Origin: Gloeopeniophorella convolvens
Lineage: Eukaryota > Basidiomycota > Agaricomycetes > Russulales
Assembly: GCA_022496205.1 (NCBI GenBank)
Contig: WTXD01000016.1
Location: 434,001-498,000, forward strand
Direction of reading: 5' to 3'
DNA: 64,000 nt
The notes beneath the pieces are model-generated. The model ran no database searches, was not told where the DNA came from, and saw only the letters and a program-made list of their open reading frames with translations. Of the stretch, positions 36,578 to 55,633 are shown piece after piece. The position numbers were made by a program, and so were the translations under genes. Position 1 is the first letter of the stretch. Every line of letters starts with the position of its first letter.

Positions 36578-37319
36578 GATGGAAGCTTGTTGTAGCGCGT
36601 CACGCGTACATAACTAGTGATATATAATTCGGATCAATATTGTAGGACTCGGAGTACTTTCACGAAGATTGGTGACTCCCTCAGCTGTGTATGTGCAGAC
36701 TCAATAGAAAGAGTGCAGACGGGAGAACGCGGGCCGCCCCGAGGTAAATTGCAGTGATTACATAAGATGACGAGCAGCTCCGAGTCGGCGACGCACATTG
36801 AACTACTTCGCCTCCTGCCTCGAGCCCTGGCTGAGTGCGCGGGCTCTGTTCTTGACCCCGTCTTTACCTACGTCGTTAACTTAACTCTATCTTGCAAGCG
36901 CGGGGAATTAAGAGACCTGCGCGATTGTTCGACGCCCAAGAACCGCAGGGAACGGTAGAGTCAGCCATGTCACGCTCCAACCGGAACGCCACACCACTGA
37001 CATCAGTTCAGCAGAGACCCAACGCACACTCCTCCTCACCAATCTCCACCGTGCTTGCACTAATACGACCCCGCCACCCTCTTGACAATCTCCTCTACGA
37101 TATCTGAGCTCGTGCCAATCGGCCCATCACCGGCGCTGCAATTTGCGCGCTCGTTCCGATTTCATATCTGTACCTCAACCCTCAATCACCTCCGACGCTC
37201 TTATCATACATAACAACCATTGTGACACCTCTGGGTGCGTGGTATATTCTCCTCCATGGTACCTCCCTCATCACGCCGCCCTGCCCAGGAGTTCCCTCGT
37301 TTCCGCACCTACTTCTCAC
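36578..37319. other. 5' region of CorA-type transporter gene
   Basis: About 740 bases with no convincing gene. A 63-residue open frame at 36767 lacks homology and splice context. The right half is pyrimidine-rich leader sequence for the transporter. Confidence 0.4.
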
Positions 37320-39754
37320 ATGTCGTTCCCGCCCACCGATGGACCCTTGTCCACATCTCCCAGGTCTATCCACGGTGACCACGATGGCTCGCCAACGCGT
37401 TTCCGCAGCCCATCTGTCGACAGCGATGCAAACGTAGCCGTTCGGCGGTCGCCGACACTATCCCGCTCCTTCAATCCTATGGATCCTGATGCCCGCGAGC
37501 GCCAGCGGACTCTCGACGTCGACATGGCCATGCACCTCTCGCGCGCCCGGCGTGAATCCATCTCCGTATCACCCGTTGCGTCACCCCTGACTATCCGCGA
37601 GCACGATGCCCGTGGGCCTGAAGCCCACGTCCACCACGAAGATGCAACCTTTCCCGGCTTTTCCCTTCAGGAGGAACAAGAGCTCAGCATCGCACGCGGG
37701 GAGATCCTGCACCAACCCAACCATAGTGAGGCCTACCAGCGCACCCCCACACCCGACGACCTCCGGCTGAATATGGACATGGGCCACCACCTCGCTCAAA
37801 CACACGACACCGCTCTCCTCGGGACGCTACACGCCGCCGCGCGCCAGTCCGACCCCGCGCTGCCCCTTTACCAGCCTCCACTCATCCACGACCGCCAGTC
37901 GTACCAATTTTCTGCGATGGAGGAGTTCGCCAGGGCGGAGAAGGCGCGGCTCGGGATCCCAACGAGCCCGACGGACGAGCGCCCGAACCTGCGTGCCCGC
38001 CGCTCCCTCCAGGCGGGCTTCAACGGCGACGCGGGCCCGGGCCCGAGCGGGACGGACTTCCGGCTGCCCGCGCCACGCGGGTTGCGCGAGCGCAAGCTCA
38101 GCCAGAGCAACACCGCGCCGCGCCGCCAGACCGGGGGCAAGATGGCGCTGTTCGAGGGCGCGCCCGGCGCGCCCCCACCCTCGCTCGCGGGCGGCATCGT
38201 TCCGCCGCTGTCCGCCGTGCCGTCGTTCGCCGATCTCCCCCCGGCGGCTGCGGCGGCAGGCGTTGGTGGCGCGGGGCATGACCGGCCGTACCGGTTCTCG
38301 TTCTACTCGAACGCGCTGAGCGCGACGATCCACGCGCGCAGCCTGAGCGAGCTCCCTGCGGACGGACAGTCGTTCGAGGACCTCTTTGCCGGCGTGGGCG
38401 GCCCGCCCGCCGCGCCGCAGGGCGAGGACCACGGACCGGGTTCCGTCCCTGGACCGGGGCCTGGGCCAGTCCCGGGGTTCAACTCGCCGTTCCTGCGCGC
38501 GGTTGCGGACGGCGCAAATGGCGTGCAGGGCGCAAATGGCAACGGCAGCGGGCTTCACAAGCCTTCGGTCGACCCTGAGGGGTACACATGGTGGCTGGAC
38601 GTACTGTCGCCGACAGATGAGGAGATGAAGATGCTTTCCAAGGTGCGGGCTTCTTGTGCTACGTGCGATGCGCTCAGGCTCAGATCGACCACGAGGACAG
38701 GTGTTCGGCATCCACCCTTTGACAACAGAAGACATCCAAATGGAAGAAGCGCGAGAGAAGATAGAACTGTTCCGAACGTATTATCTCGTCTGTTTCAGAA
38801 GCTTCGATCAGGATCCTTACAGCCCGACACACCTCGAGCCGCTCAACATGTACATCATCGTCTTCCGCGAAGGCATCCTTTCCGTAAGTCGCACCGTCCT
38901 CGAACATTCCGGCGCAAAGACGTCTAACCGGCACCCCCCGCGCGCAGTTCCACTTCCGCGCAACGCCGCACCCGCAGAACGTGCGCCGGCGCATCAAGCA
39001 GCTCAAGGACTACATCAGCGTCACGTCCGACTGGATCTCGTACGCGCTGATCGACGACATCACCGACGCGTTCGGGCCGCTCATCCAGAGCATCGAGTAC
39101 GAGGTCGACAGCATCGACGAGCTCGTGCTCATCCTCAAGGACGCCGAGCAGAGCGACATGCTGCGCCGCATCGGGCGCTGCCGCAAGAAGGTCATGGGGC
39201 TGCTGCGGCTCATGGGCAACAAGGCGGACGTCGTCAAGGGCCTCGCGAAGCGGTGCAACGAGAACTGGAAGGTCGCGCCCACGAGCGACATCGTGCGTCC
39301 CGTCCTTCCTTTGCCCGCGACCCGCGAGACCATCAGGCTGACAGCGGCGCGCAGGGGCTGTACCTGTCGGACATCCAGGACCACTTGATCACGATGACGC
39401 AGAACCTGAACCACTACGAGAAGATCCTGTCGCGCACGCACTCGAACTACCTCGCGCAGATCAGCATCGAGATGACCGAGGCGAACAACCAGATCAACGA
39501 CGTGCTCTCGAAGCTCACCGCGCTCGGCACCGTGCTCATCCCCATGAACTTGGTCACCGGTGCGTGCTCCCGCCGGCGCTTGTGTGCGCGCTGCCACGCT
39601 GACCGACGGACGGGCGCTAGGTCTGTGGGGCATGAACGTGACCGTGCCGGGCGAGGGCGTTGCAGGGCTTGCATGGTTCCTCTCCATCGTCGCGTGCCTC
39701 GCTACGTTCGGCATCGTGGGCGGGTATACGACGTACAAGTTCATGGTCCGATAG
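37320..39754 (+). CDS. ALR/MNR2-type CorA magnesium transporter
   Basis: A CorA-superfamily Mg2+ channel. Exons 37320-38642, 38701-38883, 38948-39292, 39355-39559 and 39621-39754 give 729 residues. The first 430 residues are a Ser/Pro/Gly-rich hydrophilic N-terminal extension typical of fungal Alr1/Mnr2. The CorA soluble domain begins at YTWWLDVLSPTDEEMKMLSKVFGIHPLTTEDI and continues with REKIELFRTYYLVCFRSF and the long helices around DAFGPLIQSIEYEVDSIDELV. The pore helix ends at LIPMNLVTGLWGMNVTVPG, holding the diagnostic Gly-Met-Asn, followed by a second membrane segment (GLAWFLSIVACLATFGIVGGY). Plasma membrane or vacuolar membrane placement (ALR1 versus MNR2) cannot be told from sequence by eye. 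Confidence 0.93.
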
Positions 39755-40207
39755 CTAGACCCCCACTTCCTTTCCATCCCGCTTGTTGCCTTTTTCTTGG
39801 TCAGCACCACGTCTTTATTCGCTCTGTCTTCGCATCCGGTATTTCTCTCTTTGTTTTCCATAGTCATCGCCATAGACAGCACACATACGCACACGCACGT
39901 CGAGCTACACATCAGACATCTTCCGCACGCGCAAACCCATCTAAATATAGCGCCCAGAGTGAGAAAGAGACAGAACGAAGGGAACGAGGGAAAAATACAC
40001 AGGTCACGGGAATCGGTAGGTCATGGTCGTAGAGGCGGTCATGGGGTAAGCAATACACAGCGTACAAGAAAATGAAGACGAGGCGAGACGAGACGAGATG
40101 GAGACATGGACCGGAACCAATCGAGCAACAAAACGTGAAACTCGAGAACCAGACAAGGCGTGTGTGCAACAACAGCGGAAGAAAAGACACATGAGACACA
40201 CGTGCAG
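39755..40207. other. Convergent 3' flanks
   Basis: About 450 bases between the stops of the transporter and the demethylase genes. It contains a TTTTTC-rich 3' UTR on the plus side and no gene. Confidence 0.5.
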
Positions 40208-46568
<6,361 letters not shown>

Positions 46569-48253
46569 CTCGAGCGAATCCGGCGCAATCGGGTGCGCTC
46601 TAGGCAGAAAATCAAGAGGTGTAGTCAGATGCTACACAGGGCGTGCGCACAGGGGGCGGGGTCGCAGGACGGCGGCTGGAGGTGGTGGAAGATGAAGAGA
46701 AGCGAGGGCCGCGCTGTGTGTGGATTGCACGAGCGGGCCTTGAATTTGGCCACCACCCACGATGCCCCCGCTTCGGCGTGGGAACATGCCCCTGCGACCT
46801 TCCCTCGCCTCACCCCTTCCCCCGCACACGCCCCTCCCCTCTTCCTGGCCCCCAAAATACACCCACGGCCTCCCAGCGACCCCCCTAGACGCCCTGTGTG
46901 GCCGGCCTATTTTTCGCATGACGGGACGGGGGACGGAGGCGTGGGAGCCCCCTCCGCAGGCACGGCCCGAAAGGGGCAAGCGCGGGGCCGCTGGGGCCAA
47001 CGCTACAGAAGCCGCTGTCCGTCCGTCCGCCAGGCCCGCCGCCCTGCCTTCTCCCACAGGCGCCCGCTCTCCCGTCCCGAAACACCCCCCTCCGCCCTCC
47101 CGCGCCCGCAAGACCCACATCCGGGAACACCTGGGACATAGGAGCATGCGCTGGTATCGGCGAGCGATTTTTTGCGCGGGGCCTTAGGGATGGCCGGTGG
47201 CGGGCGATCGCCGGAACCAGTCAGTGGTGGGCGCCCGATTGAGCAGGGCTCGTGGCCGGGCGCCTGGTCCTACGCACCATTGGCCAGGCCGATCCATTGA
47301 CGCCGCCTCAAAAGCCCGGCACTCAGGTGTGCCATGGTGCCAGTCTCCACATGTCGCCGGGCGCACATCATGTGTGCGCGGCCACTTCCAATCTGACAGT
47401 CCCAGCGTCGTCCGAATACCCGCACAAGGTTGGGCTGCCGCTGAGAAATGGAAATCGCGGTGGGCACATGCACTACATTAACTTTACTCCGCTCGCGCCG
47501 TAGCGTAGCGTAGCGCAGTGCCGTAGCGTTCCCCCACGAAGTTCTTTTATCACACGTCGCAGCACCCACCCATGCGAATATCGACATGTGTTACAGAAAA
47601 AAAAATACAGCTTGTCTCTTGCCCATCACCCATCTTTGTTCTCTGATCGCCATAAAAGAGCTCCGCGGCCCAGCCTCCGAGTTTCGCACTGCGCCTTCTA
47701 GATGTCTTTCGTCCTACAGAACTACAACGCAACGAGTCACTCAACTACACCGCCCATCCTTCTTCGGGATGTCTTCACCAACGAGGCACCCCACCTATGA
47801 TATATGACACCTTGGCGTCTTTGCTGCGCCAGCCAACGCAGTGGCTTATGACAGCGCAGGACAGCGCTCGTCCCACAGATCGATTACGGCAGACCCAACA
47901 CTCCGGCGCGAACCCACAACCAACACCCATCATTTCATCACAACCTCACACCAAATCGCGACAGCTTCCTCGAATAGGCAATTCACTTCATTCGCGGCAC
48001 GCACAGATATGAGACAAGAACGAGAGATGCCGACTCGGGACTTCTCTCACAGAGAATAAGCGAATAACAAGAGTAAAAAAAAAATGGGATTGCGGAGTAA
48101 AGAGGTACGATGGATGGCATGTGCGAGGTGCGATGCAAGTATGGGAGGGAGATGCAGAGGAAACAGGGAAGCAAGCGTGCCTCACAACCGACCCGTCGCT
48201 ACAAGACGCAGCAAGCAGTGTCAGTGAGCCATCGCGAAGAACACGCGCGTCAT
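46569..48253. other. KDM5 upstream region and 14-3-3 3' flank
   Basis: About 1.7 kb. The left end may hold a further 5' exon of the KDM5 gene (ATG 46787, donor near 46648, acceptor near 46606). The GC-rich middle has open frames on both strands that show no domain or codon pattern of their own. The right end is the 3' UTR of the 14-3-3 gene, with an A-run at 48076. Confidence 0.4.
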
Positions 48254-49189
48254 TTATGCGTCATCAGCAGCATCAGCGCCGTCCTCCTTGTCTGCGGGCT
48301 TGTCTGTTGTACCATTGTAAGCAAGCGCGTCAACACTTCGAATGTCCGAAGCGACTAACCTGAGTCCTGCATGTCCGAAGTCCAGAGCGTGAGGTTGTCC
48401 CGGAGAAGCTGCATGATGAGCGTCGAGTCCTTGTAGCTCTCCTCTGAGAGCGTGTCGAGCTCGGCGATCGCATCGTCGAACGCCTGCTTGGCGAGGTGGC
48501 ATGCACGATCAGGGCTGTTGAGGATCTCATAGTAGAACACCGAGAAGTTGAGCGCGAGACCAAGACGGATGGGGTGTGTAGGGGGAAGCTCGGTAACAGC
48601 GACATCGGACGCGGCCTTGTAGGCCTCGAGTGACTTGTCTGCCGAGTCTTTCCGCTTGTCGCCAGTGGCGAACTCCGCGAGGTAACGGTGGTAGTCACCC
48701 ATCCTGGCACGCGAAAGCCACGTCAGCAGACTAATAGGCGGGATGTATGCGCGCGCTTACATCTTGTGGTAGAAGACCTTGGACTCGCCAGACGCAGCAG
48801 AGGGGATGAGGTGCTTGTCGAGCACCTCGAGGATGTCCTCGCAGATCTTCGCGAGCTCAGACTCGATCTTCTCGCGGTAGCCCTTGATCATCGACACCTG
48901 GGCCTCGTTGCCCTTGGACTCCTCCTTCTGTTCGATGGACGACACGATGCGCCACGACGCGCGACGCGCGCCAATAACGTTCTTGTACGCGACCGAAAGG
49001 AGGTTGCGCTCCTCGACGGTGAGCTCCTGGTCGGACGAAGCGACGCGCTTCATGTTCTCGACCATCTCTGCGGACACGGATGAGTCGACATCCTAGATGC
49101 ACGCGACGCGAATGACGCGCACCTTCGTAGCGCTCAGCCTGCTCGGCGAGCTTGGCAAGGTAGACAGAGTCCTCACGCGAATCGGGCAT
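48254..49189 (-). CDS. BMH1: Canonical 14-3-3 protein
   Basis: The housekeeping phospho-client adaptor. Exons 49189-49123, 49067-48761, 48703-48360 and 48303-48254 give 255 residues. The sequence is near consensus throughout: [101 protein letters not shown] and [14 protein letters not shown], with all phosphopeptide-groove residues. It has an acidic C-terminal tail ending ADAADDA. The first intron acceptor (ccgcag before AGATGGTC) was chosen because it restores RYEEMVENMK. A 3' acceptor choice at 48304 gives DKPADKEDG. The symbol follows the yeast orthologues Bmh1/2. Confidence 0.95.
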
Positions 49190-52100
49190 CTGGACGTGGC
49201 CAACGCGGTCAGCGACGCGGTCGACGACGCGCACGACGCGGTACTCACTGTGTATGTAGTAAAGGGGGGAAGGGAGGGTGTAAAAGGTTCTGGAAGATGG
49301 AGTGGTAAGCTAGAGCGGGGCGGGAGGAGCGGGGGGAACGACGCACAGGATGGTGAAGCTGGTGGTTGATAAAGGAAAAGGAGATGATGGATGTCGAGTG
49401 GGAAGAGAGGAGAGTTGGATTAAAACGGGGCACCTGGGCACAGGGTTTGTGGGCGAAGGGTTCGTCCTGGGTCAAGGGTTCGGCCATAACGGGAAGTTCC
49501 CACGCCGTTCTGCCGCCCTTCCCGATTATGTGGCCCATTATCTCAATCCCTCGACTCGCCCTGACCCGCCCCGCATTCTTTCTGAATAATATTCCTCACT
49601 TCTTTCTCAACTTTTCCATTGTTCTCCTCCCCATGTCCGTGCCTCGACGTCGAAGTCGTCTCTCGTCTCGTAGCACGCTTCCCGCTTCTATCAGCGTCCA
49701 ACAGATGTCGCCTGCGTTCTTACGGTGGCTGTACCCGCAGAGGCAGATCTATGGCCCCACTATCACTATCATGACGCACTAGCACTCCCGGAACTTTCCA
49801 CGTCCATCCACATCCATATCACAACAGGCTGTCATAGCGAACCCACCGCAGCTGCGCCTTCATGAGCACTGGCTCACAGGGCCCCTGCGATCCCCTGCGC
49901 GCCCTGGGTCCCGGGCGCGTCGCGTGCCGATAAGTACTTATGATGAGCGCGCGACGTCACGCGCCACGTGCGGTGTGAGGTCAACGCTCCGCTTGCGCAT
50001 GAACTTGCCATGCCGAGCCGGTGGCGGGATCTGGCGGGATCCGCGCCGCTTGCGGGTCCACGGACCACGCTTCGACGCGCGTCGTCATAGCGCTGTCAGG
50101 CCTTCTCTGGTCCCGCGTCCCGCGGGCAGAGGGCACGCGTCGCCACGATTCGTAGCGGCTATCTCGGCCGCCTTTCACACGTACATTGTTGTGTGGTATT
50201 CATTGTCAAGAGCACAGAGGCACAATGCGTCGGGGACGTCACGAGAACTGCTATCTGCTCACTGATTGTCGTTGTCGAAAGCGGAGCTGAAAGTGAGGCC
50301 ATCAGACGAACTCAGACAGCTCCGGAACATGGGACTCAACATCTAACCCAGGCTGTACGGTCTGAGACAACGCCTTCAATTCTTCCGAAACTAAGCAGGT
50401 TGATGGACTCGGCACAAGGACTGGAAGGCAGTGACACTGATTTCGATTAGCCGGAATCAAACACTGGCGCCGACAGCGAGCTGACATTCCGAAATTCCAG
50501 CTACGCATACTACACTGTCAAGATGTCACGCCAACCAGTGGTGCCACCAGCAAGACGACCAGTGCGCGGTCGGCTGGTCTTGGCCTGTCCGTGCTGCAAA
50601 ACGACACAGCCTGCATGGCGCATGGCACTGGCGGCGCCGATCTGCATTGGACTGCCACGCGGAACACTGCGGCCTGATCAAATAGAGGACCTCTCCGCCG
50701 GCGAAACACTACTCTACTCAATAGGTATACATCCGAGCCGCCAGAGAACTACAGTCGTGTCCAGTGCCAACTCAACCAAACCTCTGCACCAGTCATCTCG
50801 AGCTTTGAGATAGCACAAACTTATCAGAAGCTCATAGCATCGCGTCGTGAGGAGACGTTCACTCCAGCAGATGCCCAATCAGACCTCTACATACCTCCAA
50901 TCTGATACGACCTTGATCCCTTTGCAGGCGGAACCGCAAGCCGCTCGCCGGCCCCAGGGCATCGGGGGTGCCCCCCCGCGCTGCAGCTGCGTGTATCTAC
51001 CCTGATCCTCTACATCAGACATCAGCCGCCTTGGGAATGCAGGGCAAGATCGGAGACTTGCCTACTGCGCCGCATCATACCTGCCCAGCCCATCCAGTGA
51101 CCAAGCGTGGAACTAGGCAATATCGGCACCGCGAGCGAAAGTTGGGTTTGATCCTCGCAGCCATGAGGCTCGCGGGCCGCGGGCGCACCTTTCGTCAAGG
51201 TGTGCCCTGTGCCCAGAGCCGAGACAGAGCGAGGCGGCTGCGATCATACCAGCGGTGTCGCCAGCACTGGCACATAAACTTAGACGGGACGCAGTGGTGC
51301 TAGAGCGCCAACGGAAGCAAGTGATGGCACCTACGTATGTGACTCTTAACATCCACGTTAGATGGGCCGCAAGATAGGCAGAACCAGGGCTCACAGTCGT
51401 CCCCCGTCGTTCAATAAGGCCGCAACGGGAAGGCACGGAGAGGAAGACTGGGTGGCGGTGTCACTAGCGCTAGGATAATTATATACTCTTCGCCAGCGGG
51501 GCTTCCATCGGGTTCCGCGTCGGAGGTTGCGGTGATGCGTGCCGTGCTCGTGATGGAGTCAGCGAGGCAGCGACAGTGCTACTTATATGCACTGCGCCGC
51601 GCCGTGACCGAGAAGGGTGTTTAGGGAAAAGGCTGGGCAGTTTCGAGCAATGAGTAGGACCGCCTGCAGCCCTACTAGCTCGAGAGATGCGATCGTGCCA
51701 CCTTGAGGGGATGCGGCAGACGCAAGGGCGCAGCGCGTTGCCGTCTTTGCTGACGGGGGCGGGGGGCTTGAGGTGCGGTGCGCAACGTACCCAATAAACG
51801 TACTCAGTACATTGTGGATTGGGGTTGAGATGCTGGTGGTAATGGTCATGCACGAGGACAGAGTCTGGCCACGGAAGAAAGCGACACATGATTGGGCGCA
51901 GTTTCGAGAAGCACGCCACGAGGAGCCAGGGACAAGGGACGTGGCAGTCATGATGAGGATGAGATGGCTTCGGAGGCAGAGGCAAAAACACGGGTTGAAG
52001 GTGATGGCAGGCGGAAGGCAAAGTATCGCTTGGTAGACTACACGTCGGAAGTAAATGGCGAATGCTATTAAATCAGTGTGTATAATGCACTACGCTACAC

Positions 52101-52197
52101 GGAGGCTCGACCACACCATCTTTAATGCCCTATATCTTGAAGCAACCTGGCACCTTTACGTGACGTCGAAACCACATCCCAGCGCATGAAACCTCAC
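49190..52197. other. 14-3-3 promoter and gene-poor region
   Basis: About 3 kb. The left end is the 14-3-3 5' UTR and promoter, possibly with a leader intron ending tccag directly before the ATG. From about 49800 composition falls and no gene can be supported; short open frames near 50520-50810 lack motifs. It probably contains transposon or pseudogene debris bordering the DUF6535 array. Confidence 0.4.
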
Positions 52198-54418
52198 TTA
52201 GAGCGTTTTCCTTTTGGAACCGAACATACGCTGCCGAGCTTTGGGCGGGGTGAGCTGGTGGCCGACTGCGGTCCTGTCGTCTGAACCGCGGCGAGCAGCG
52301 GGAAGCGTCCGGGATCCTGAGGTTGCCGCATTTGCTAGGCTCGAAGATGAGTGCGTGGGCATGCCAAGTCGGTCAGGGAGATGGTGACTCGGATCGGTGC
52401 ACAGGGGATACAAAGACAACGCTCCGCGGAGAGCAACGTCGTCATGATGGGAGAACGCAGAGATCACGGTCGGTGGGAACGCGGTGATTTTGTGCAATGC
52501 TGCGTATACGGCGCGAATGTGGAGGAGAATGAACATCTCGGGTGGCGGAGGCAACCCTTGCTGGCGCGCTTGAGTCAGAAGCCGGTTCCATAGGGCGCAA
52601 AACTCGTGTTGGAGTCCGGGGAAAGTGTTCGTTGCGTCAAACTTGCATACTTGGGCGAGGATAGAGTTCGAGACTGATGAGGAAACCAGAGGAGGAAGGA
52701 TGCCGCTCTGGATGATGTGGAGGAGGTTTCTGAGTTGCAGACTGTCACCATGCGCTCTATATTTGTCGAAGCGGGCATCTGAAAGGCCCAGGTGACGCTT
52801 GGCGATGCAGGACCAACGATCATCGTACTCCCGGAGGCGACTGATGGTAACAGCGAGTACACATTTCGCGTAACATCCGAGCTTCGGGTCGCGGTCGGGA
52901 TCGCCAGCGCATGAACTCGCGAGTTGTATGAAGTCGATGCAAGTGAGGATATCCGATTCTGCTGAGCGTAGTAGGGTCCATTCGAAGGCGTGCAAGAGGA
53001 GCTGGCGGTCCGCACTGATGATCTTCAGGCAGATAGCAATGCGGCGCTGTTTCATGGGGCTGGTGATCAAGTCAGACGACCAGGAACGGTCCATCAGCGA
53101 CATGACCGCGTTGCCGAGATGAGCGCCCTTGAGCGTTGTGAGGACATCGTCAGGCGTCTTGACCTCGTCCGAAATGAGGAAGCCAGGAATCCCTGCTAGG
53201 AACTCCTCCAGCTCGTGATCTTCGTCGAGAGACCTGAATGCCCACGATAGCGCCTGGGCGTCCAACTCTAAAGAGAGATTTTGAGTAAACTTCTGAACAG
53301 CCTTGGTCATTCCGTCCTTCCAGCGACCCTTGAGGTAGTCGCGGGAGGTGGAGAGGTATTCGGGTATAGTTGCAGAGAAGAGCTGAAGCCACCGGGCCAG
53401 CGTAGTATGAGATAGCGTGAAAAGTGAGCCTTAACGCATTGGCAGCACGGGAGACGATGTAGAGATATTTGAGGATCAACCATGGGACGGCTAGTTGAAG
53501 GGTCCATAACAGCGTCGAGAGCGGGGTATGATATGGGCTGTCATGGCGGAAGATCGGCACCAAACTGAGACACAGGTATAAGCCCGCGCAGATCCCAACG
53601 CAGGCGCGCACAACTGTGAAGACGGTCAGGTTGATTTCGATGAGAAAGATGACAAGACCAGCGAAGAAGAGGAAGACGGTGATGTGTAGAAGAGCGGGTA
53701 GGGCCTCCACTACCCATGGAAGGCGTAACTTCTCCACTCCTTGGGCCATGAATTCGCGGATGCGGGCACGCTTGTGAGGGCTAAACCGCGGCTGAATGAT
53801 GTCGAGATAGCGCCGGGCCCACTGCTGCAAGAGCGTGGCGAGTAGAGCGCACATCAGACTGATGATGAGACTCAGAGACCATAGTACGTTGACCCAGACC
53901 ATGGATGAAGATGGGGAAAATGTAGATGGGTCGGAGAGGGTGGAAGGGATGGGAATGGGAACATCATCAGATTCGGCAGCGAGTTGGTATAGATGCGCGA
54001 GGTAAAATGCAGAGGCATCTTGGGAATCGAGTTGGAGACTGGGATATGATGCCCCGAGGAATGTTGCAACCGTGGCCAAAAGAGGCCGGTCTGCAACAAT
54101 TTTGAGCTCGAGCGTCGACGATGACTCATAGAAGTGACGTACAAAGATGAGAATTCCATCCGCATCACCCTTCCAGCTCTCGGTCATCTTGGCATCATAC
54201 TCTGCCGCCACTTTGTTGTACATGGAGAATAGCGGGCCTGAGCCATCCGTAAAGCTGGAATCGGTTTGCGATGACGAAGTCAACAGTTGGATATCGTCTG
54301 GCATATGTGGCAGCGGCTTCTCCGGTGTTGAATTAGCGGTTTCAAGATGTTGTTTTGAAAGAGGCTGATCTAACTGCGGCAGAGGCGATGTTTGCCTCAG
54401 AATGGTAATGTCTGACAC
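52198..54418 (-). pseudogene. DUF6535 membrane protein, copy 1 (two frameshifts)
   Basis: The Agaricomycete DUF6535 family has an N-terminal block (GPLFSMYNKVAAEYDAKMTESWKGDADGIL), then membrane segments and a long cytosolic C-terminal part. Here all parts exist: WVNVLWSLSLIISLMCALLATLLQQWARRYLDI, VEALPALLHITVFLFFAGLV, GICAGLYLCLSLVPIF, and the SLDEDHELEEFLAGIPGFL block. Two problems are visible. Just after the conserved intron (54088-54139) one base is missing compared with the paralogues, so splicing would break the frame while retention of the 52-base intron keeps it. A second one-base shift lies near 53420 (between VSRAANALR and HTTLARWLQLFS). Function of the family is unknown. Confidence 0.7.
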
Positions 54419-55633
54419 ACCTCTTTGGCGTGAGCAGTGCAGCGGCTACGCGGACATATTATATGCCCACCTTGGCCAGCCTCTACGCTAGGCATGCGTT
54501 CAAAAAAGAAACTGGAGGCCTGCCCGTTCCCTGGCATCTGATGTTTGACGAGAACGAATCATCGAAAGAAAGATACTGCAATTATATACCCGTTGTCAAT
54601 AGTCACGCAGGCTCCGATAATGAAGGACGAAGCGATAGATTCTCCAGAAGTGTCCTATCGCCGCAGCCATCTTCGACGCTGCAGCTCCATGATCTCAGAA
54701 AAAGATGCAAACCGCGCCCTGAACCACACTCCAAGCTTTAAACTGAACATCAGTAGCCGCACGTTTGCCCACGACAACCACGTACTGTGATGGCGGGGTT
54801 GACAGAAATCACAAACGCGCGGGTAATGTTGCCACTTTGGGTAGTATCTTGCTTCCATCTTGTCGGCTTAATCCGCACGTCCTCTGTGAACGTTCTCAGG
54901 ATGATTTGCGGCCTAGTGCCGGGTGACCGCGGATCATCGATCACCAACCACTGCCCAGCAACGGAGGCATTCCCGATATTCGAGGCTCCTGCACAGTAGA
55001 GATGCAGAGCTGTACCAACGAGGCAGACATTGTACTATTGCAGTACTGGTAAAGGGTTTAGATGACTACGGCTAAACGATAATTGTCAATGACAGACGAG
55101 TTTCGCAAAGGTGGCGACTCACAGTGATGAACGGGTCGCAGCCTCTGAGCCACAGAATGTCCGACATGCATACAGGTGGCTTCCAAGCGGATTCTTGGCA
55201 GATAGGGGGGTTGAAGAACGGTTGCGGTGGCACTGCGTCGCCTGCCGCGGAGGGCCCCGAGGAGATCGATCAATGTTGCTCGCGTTGCCGTGAGGGGCCA
55301 CGCCATCGTAACACTCCCAGCGATGGGAGCGTGGACTCTGGACATCTCAGGAACGAGTGATACACAGAGAACATCATCTGATTCGGGGAATCGTGGGACT
55401 ACAGTGGAAGAGAAGGAATGACCGGAACATGCTGGTCGGACGAACAATTCGGGGGCCGTTGACTGACCCACACGTGACGCGACTCCAGGCTCGGACTTCT
55501 CGGACCCCCGGCTCACTGCGCATGTACTCAGGCTTGAGCTTGAGTGTATGCATCATTCTCCACGTTACATACACAGTGCACATCATTTTACTATATGAAG
55601 TTATGTGAAAGCGCGAGCAGACGCTCCCATCCA
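54419..55633. other. Spacer in DUF6535 array
   Basis: About 1.2 kb between copies 1 and 2. No gene is seen; short open frames lack any family signal. It holds the promoter of copy 1 and the 3' UTR of copy 2. Confidence 0.45.

Noticed and set aside
36767..36958. 63-codon plus-strand open frame before the CorA gene
   Set aside because: No family match, no splice continuation and no promoter context; treated as chance.
37143..37319. Upstream extension of the CorA gene to an earlier in-frame start
   Set aside because: The added residues come from a pyrimidine-rich leader and the first ATG in that frame near a good context is 37320 (MSFPPTDG).
46632..47147. 171-codon minus-strand Pro/Arg-rich open frame
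   Set aside because: Mostly GC-skewed shadow; only its last third could be a 5' exon of KDM5, which is recorded as a finding instead.
50523..50813. 96-codon plus-strand open frame with a CPCC motif
   Set aside because: The Cys pair is not part of a recognisable zinc finger or transposase, and the frame is not extended by splicing.
52198..53310. Separate gene starting MTKAVQKFTQNL
   Set aside because: It is the C-terminal half of DUF6535 copy 1, as shown by its SLDEDHELEEFLAG block in all paralogues; the apparent start results from the frameshift.
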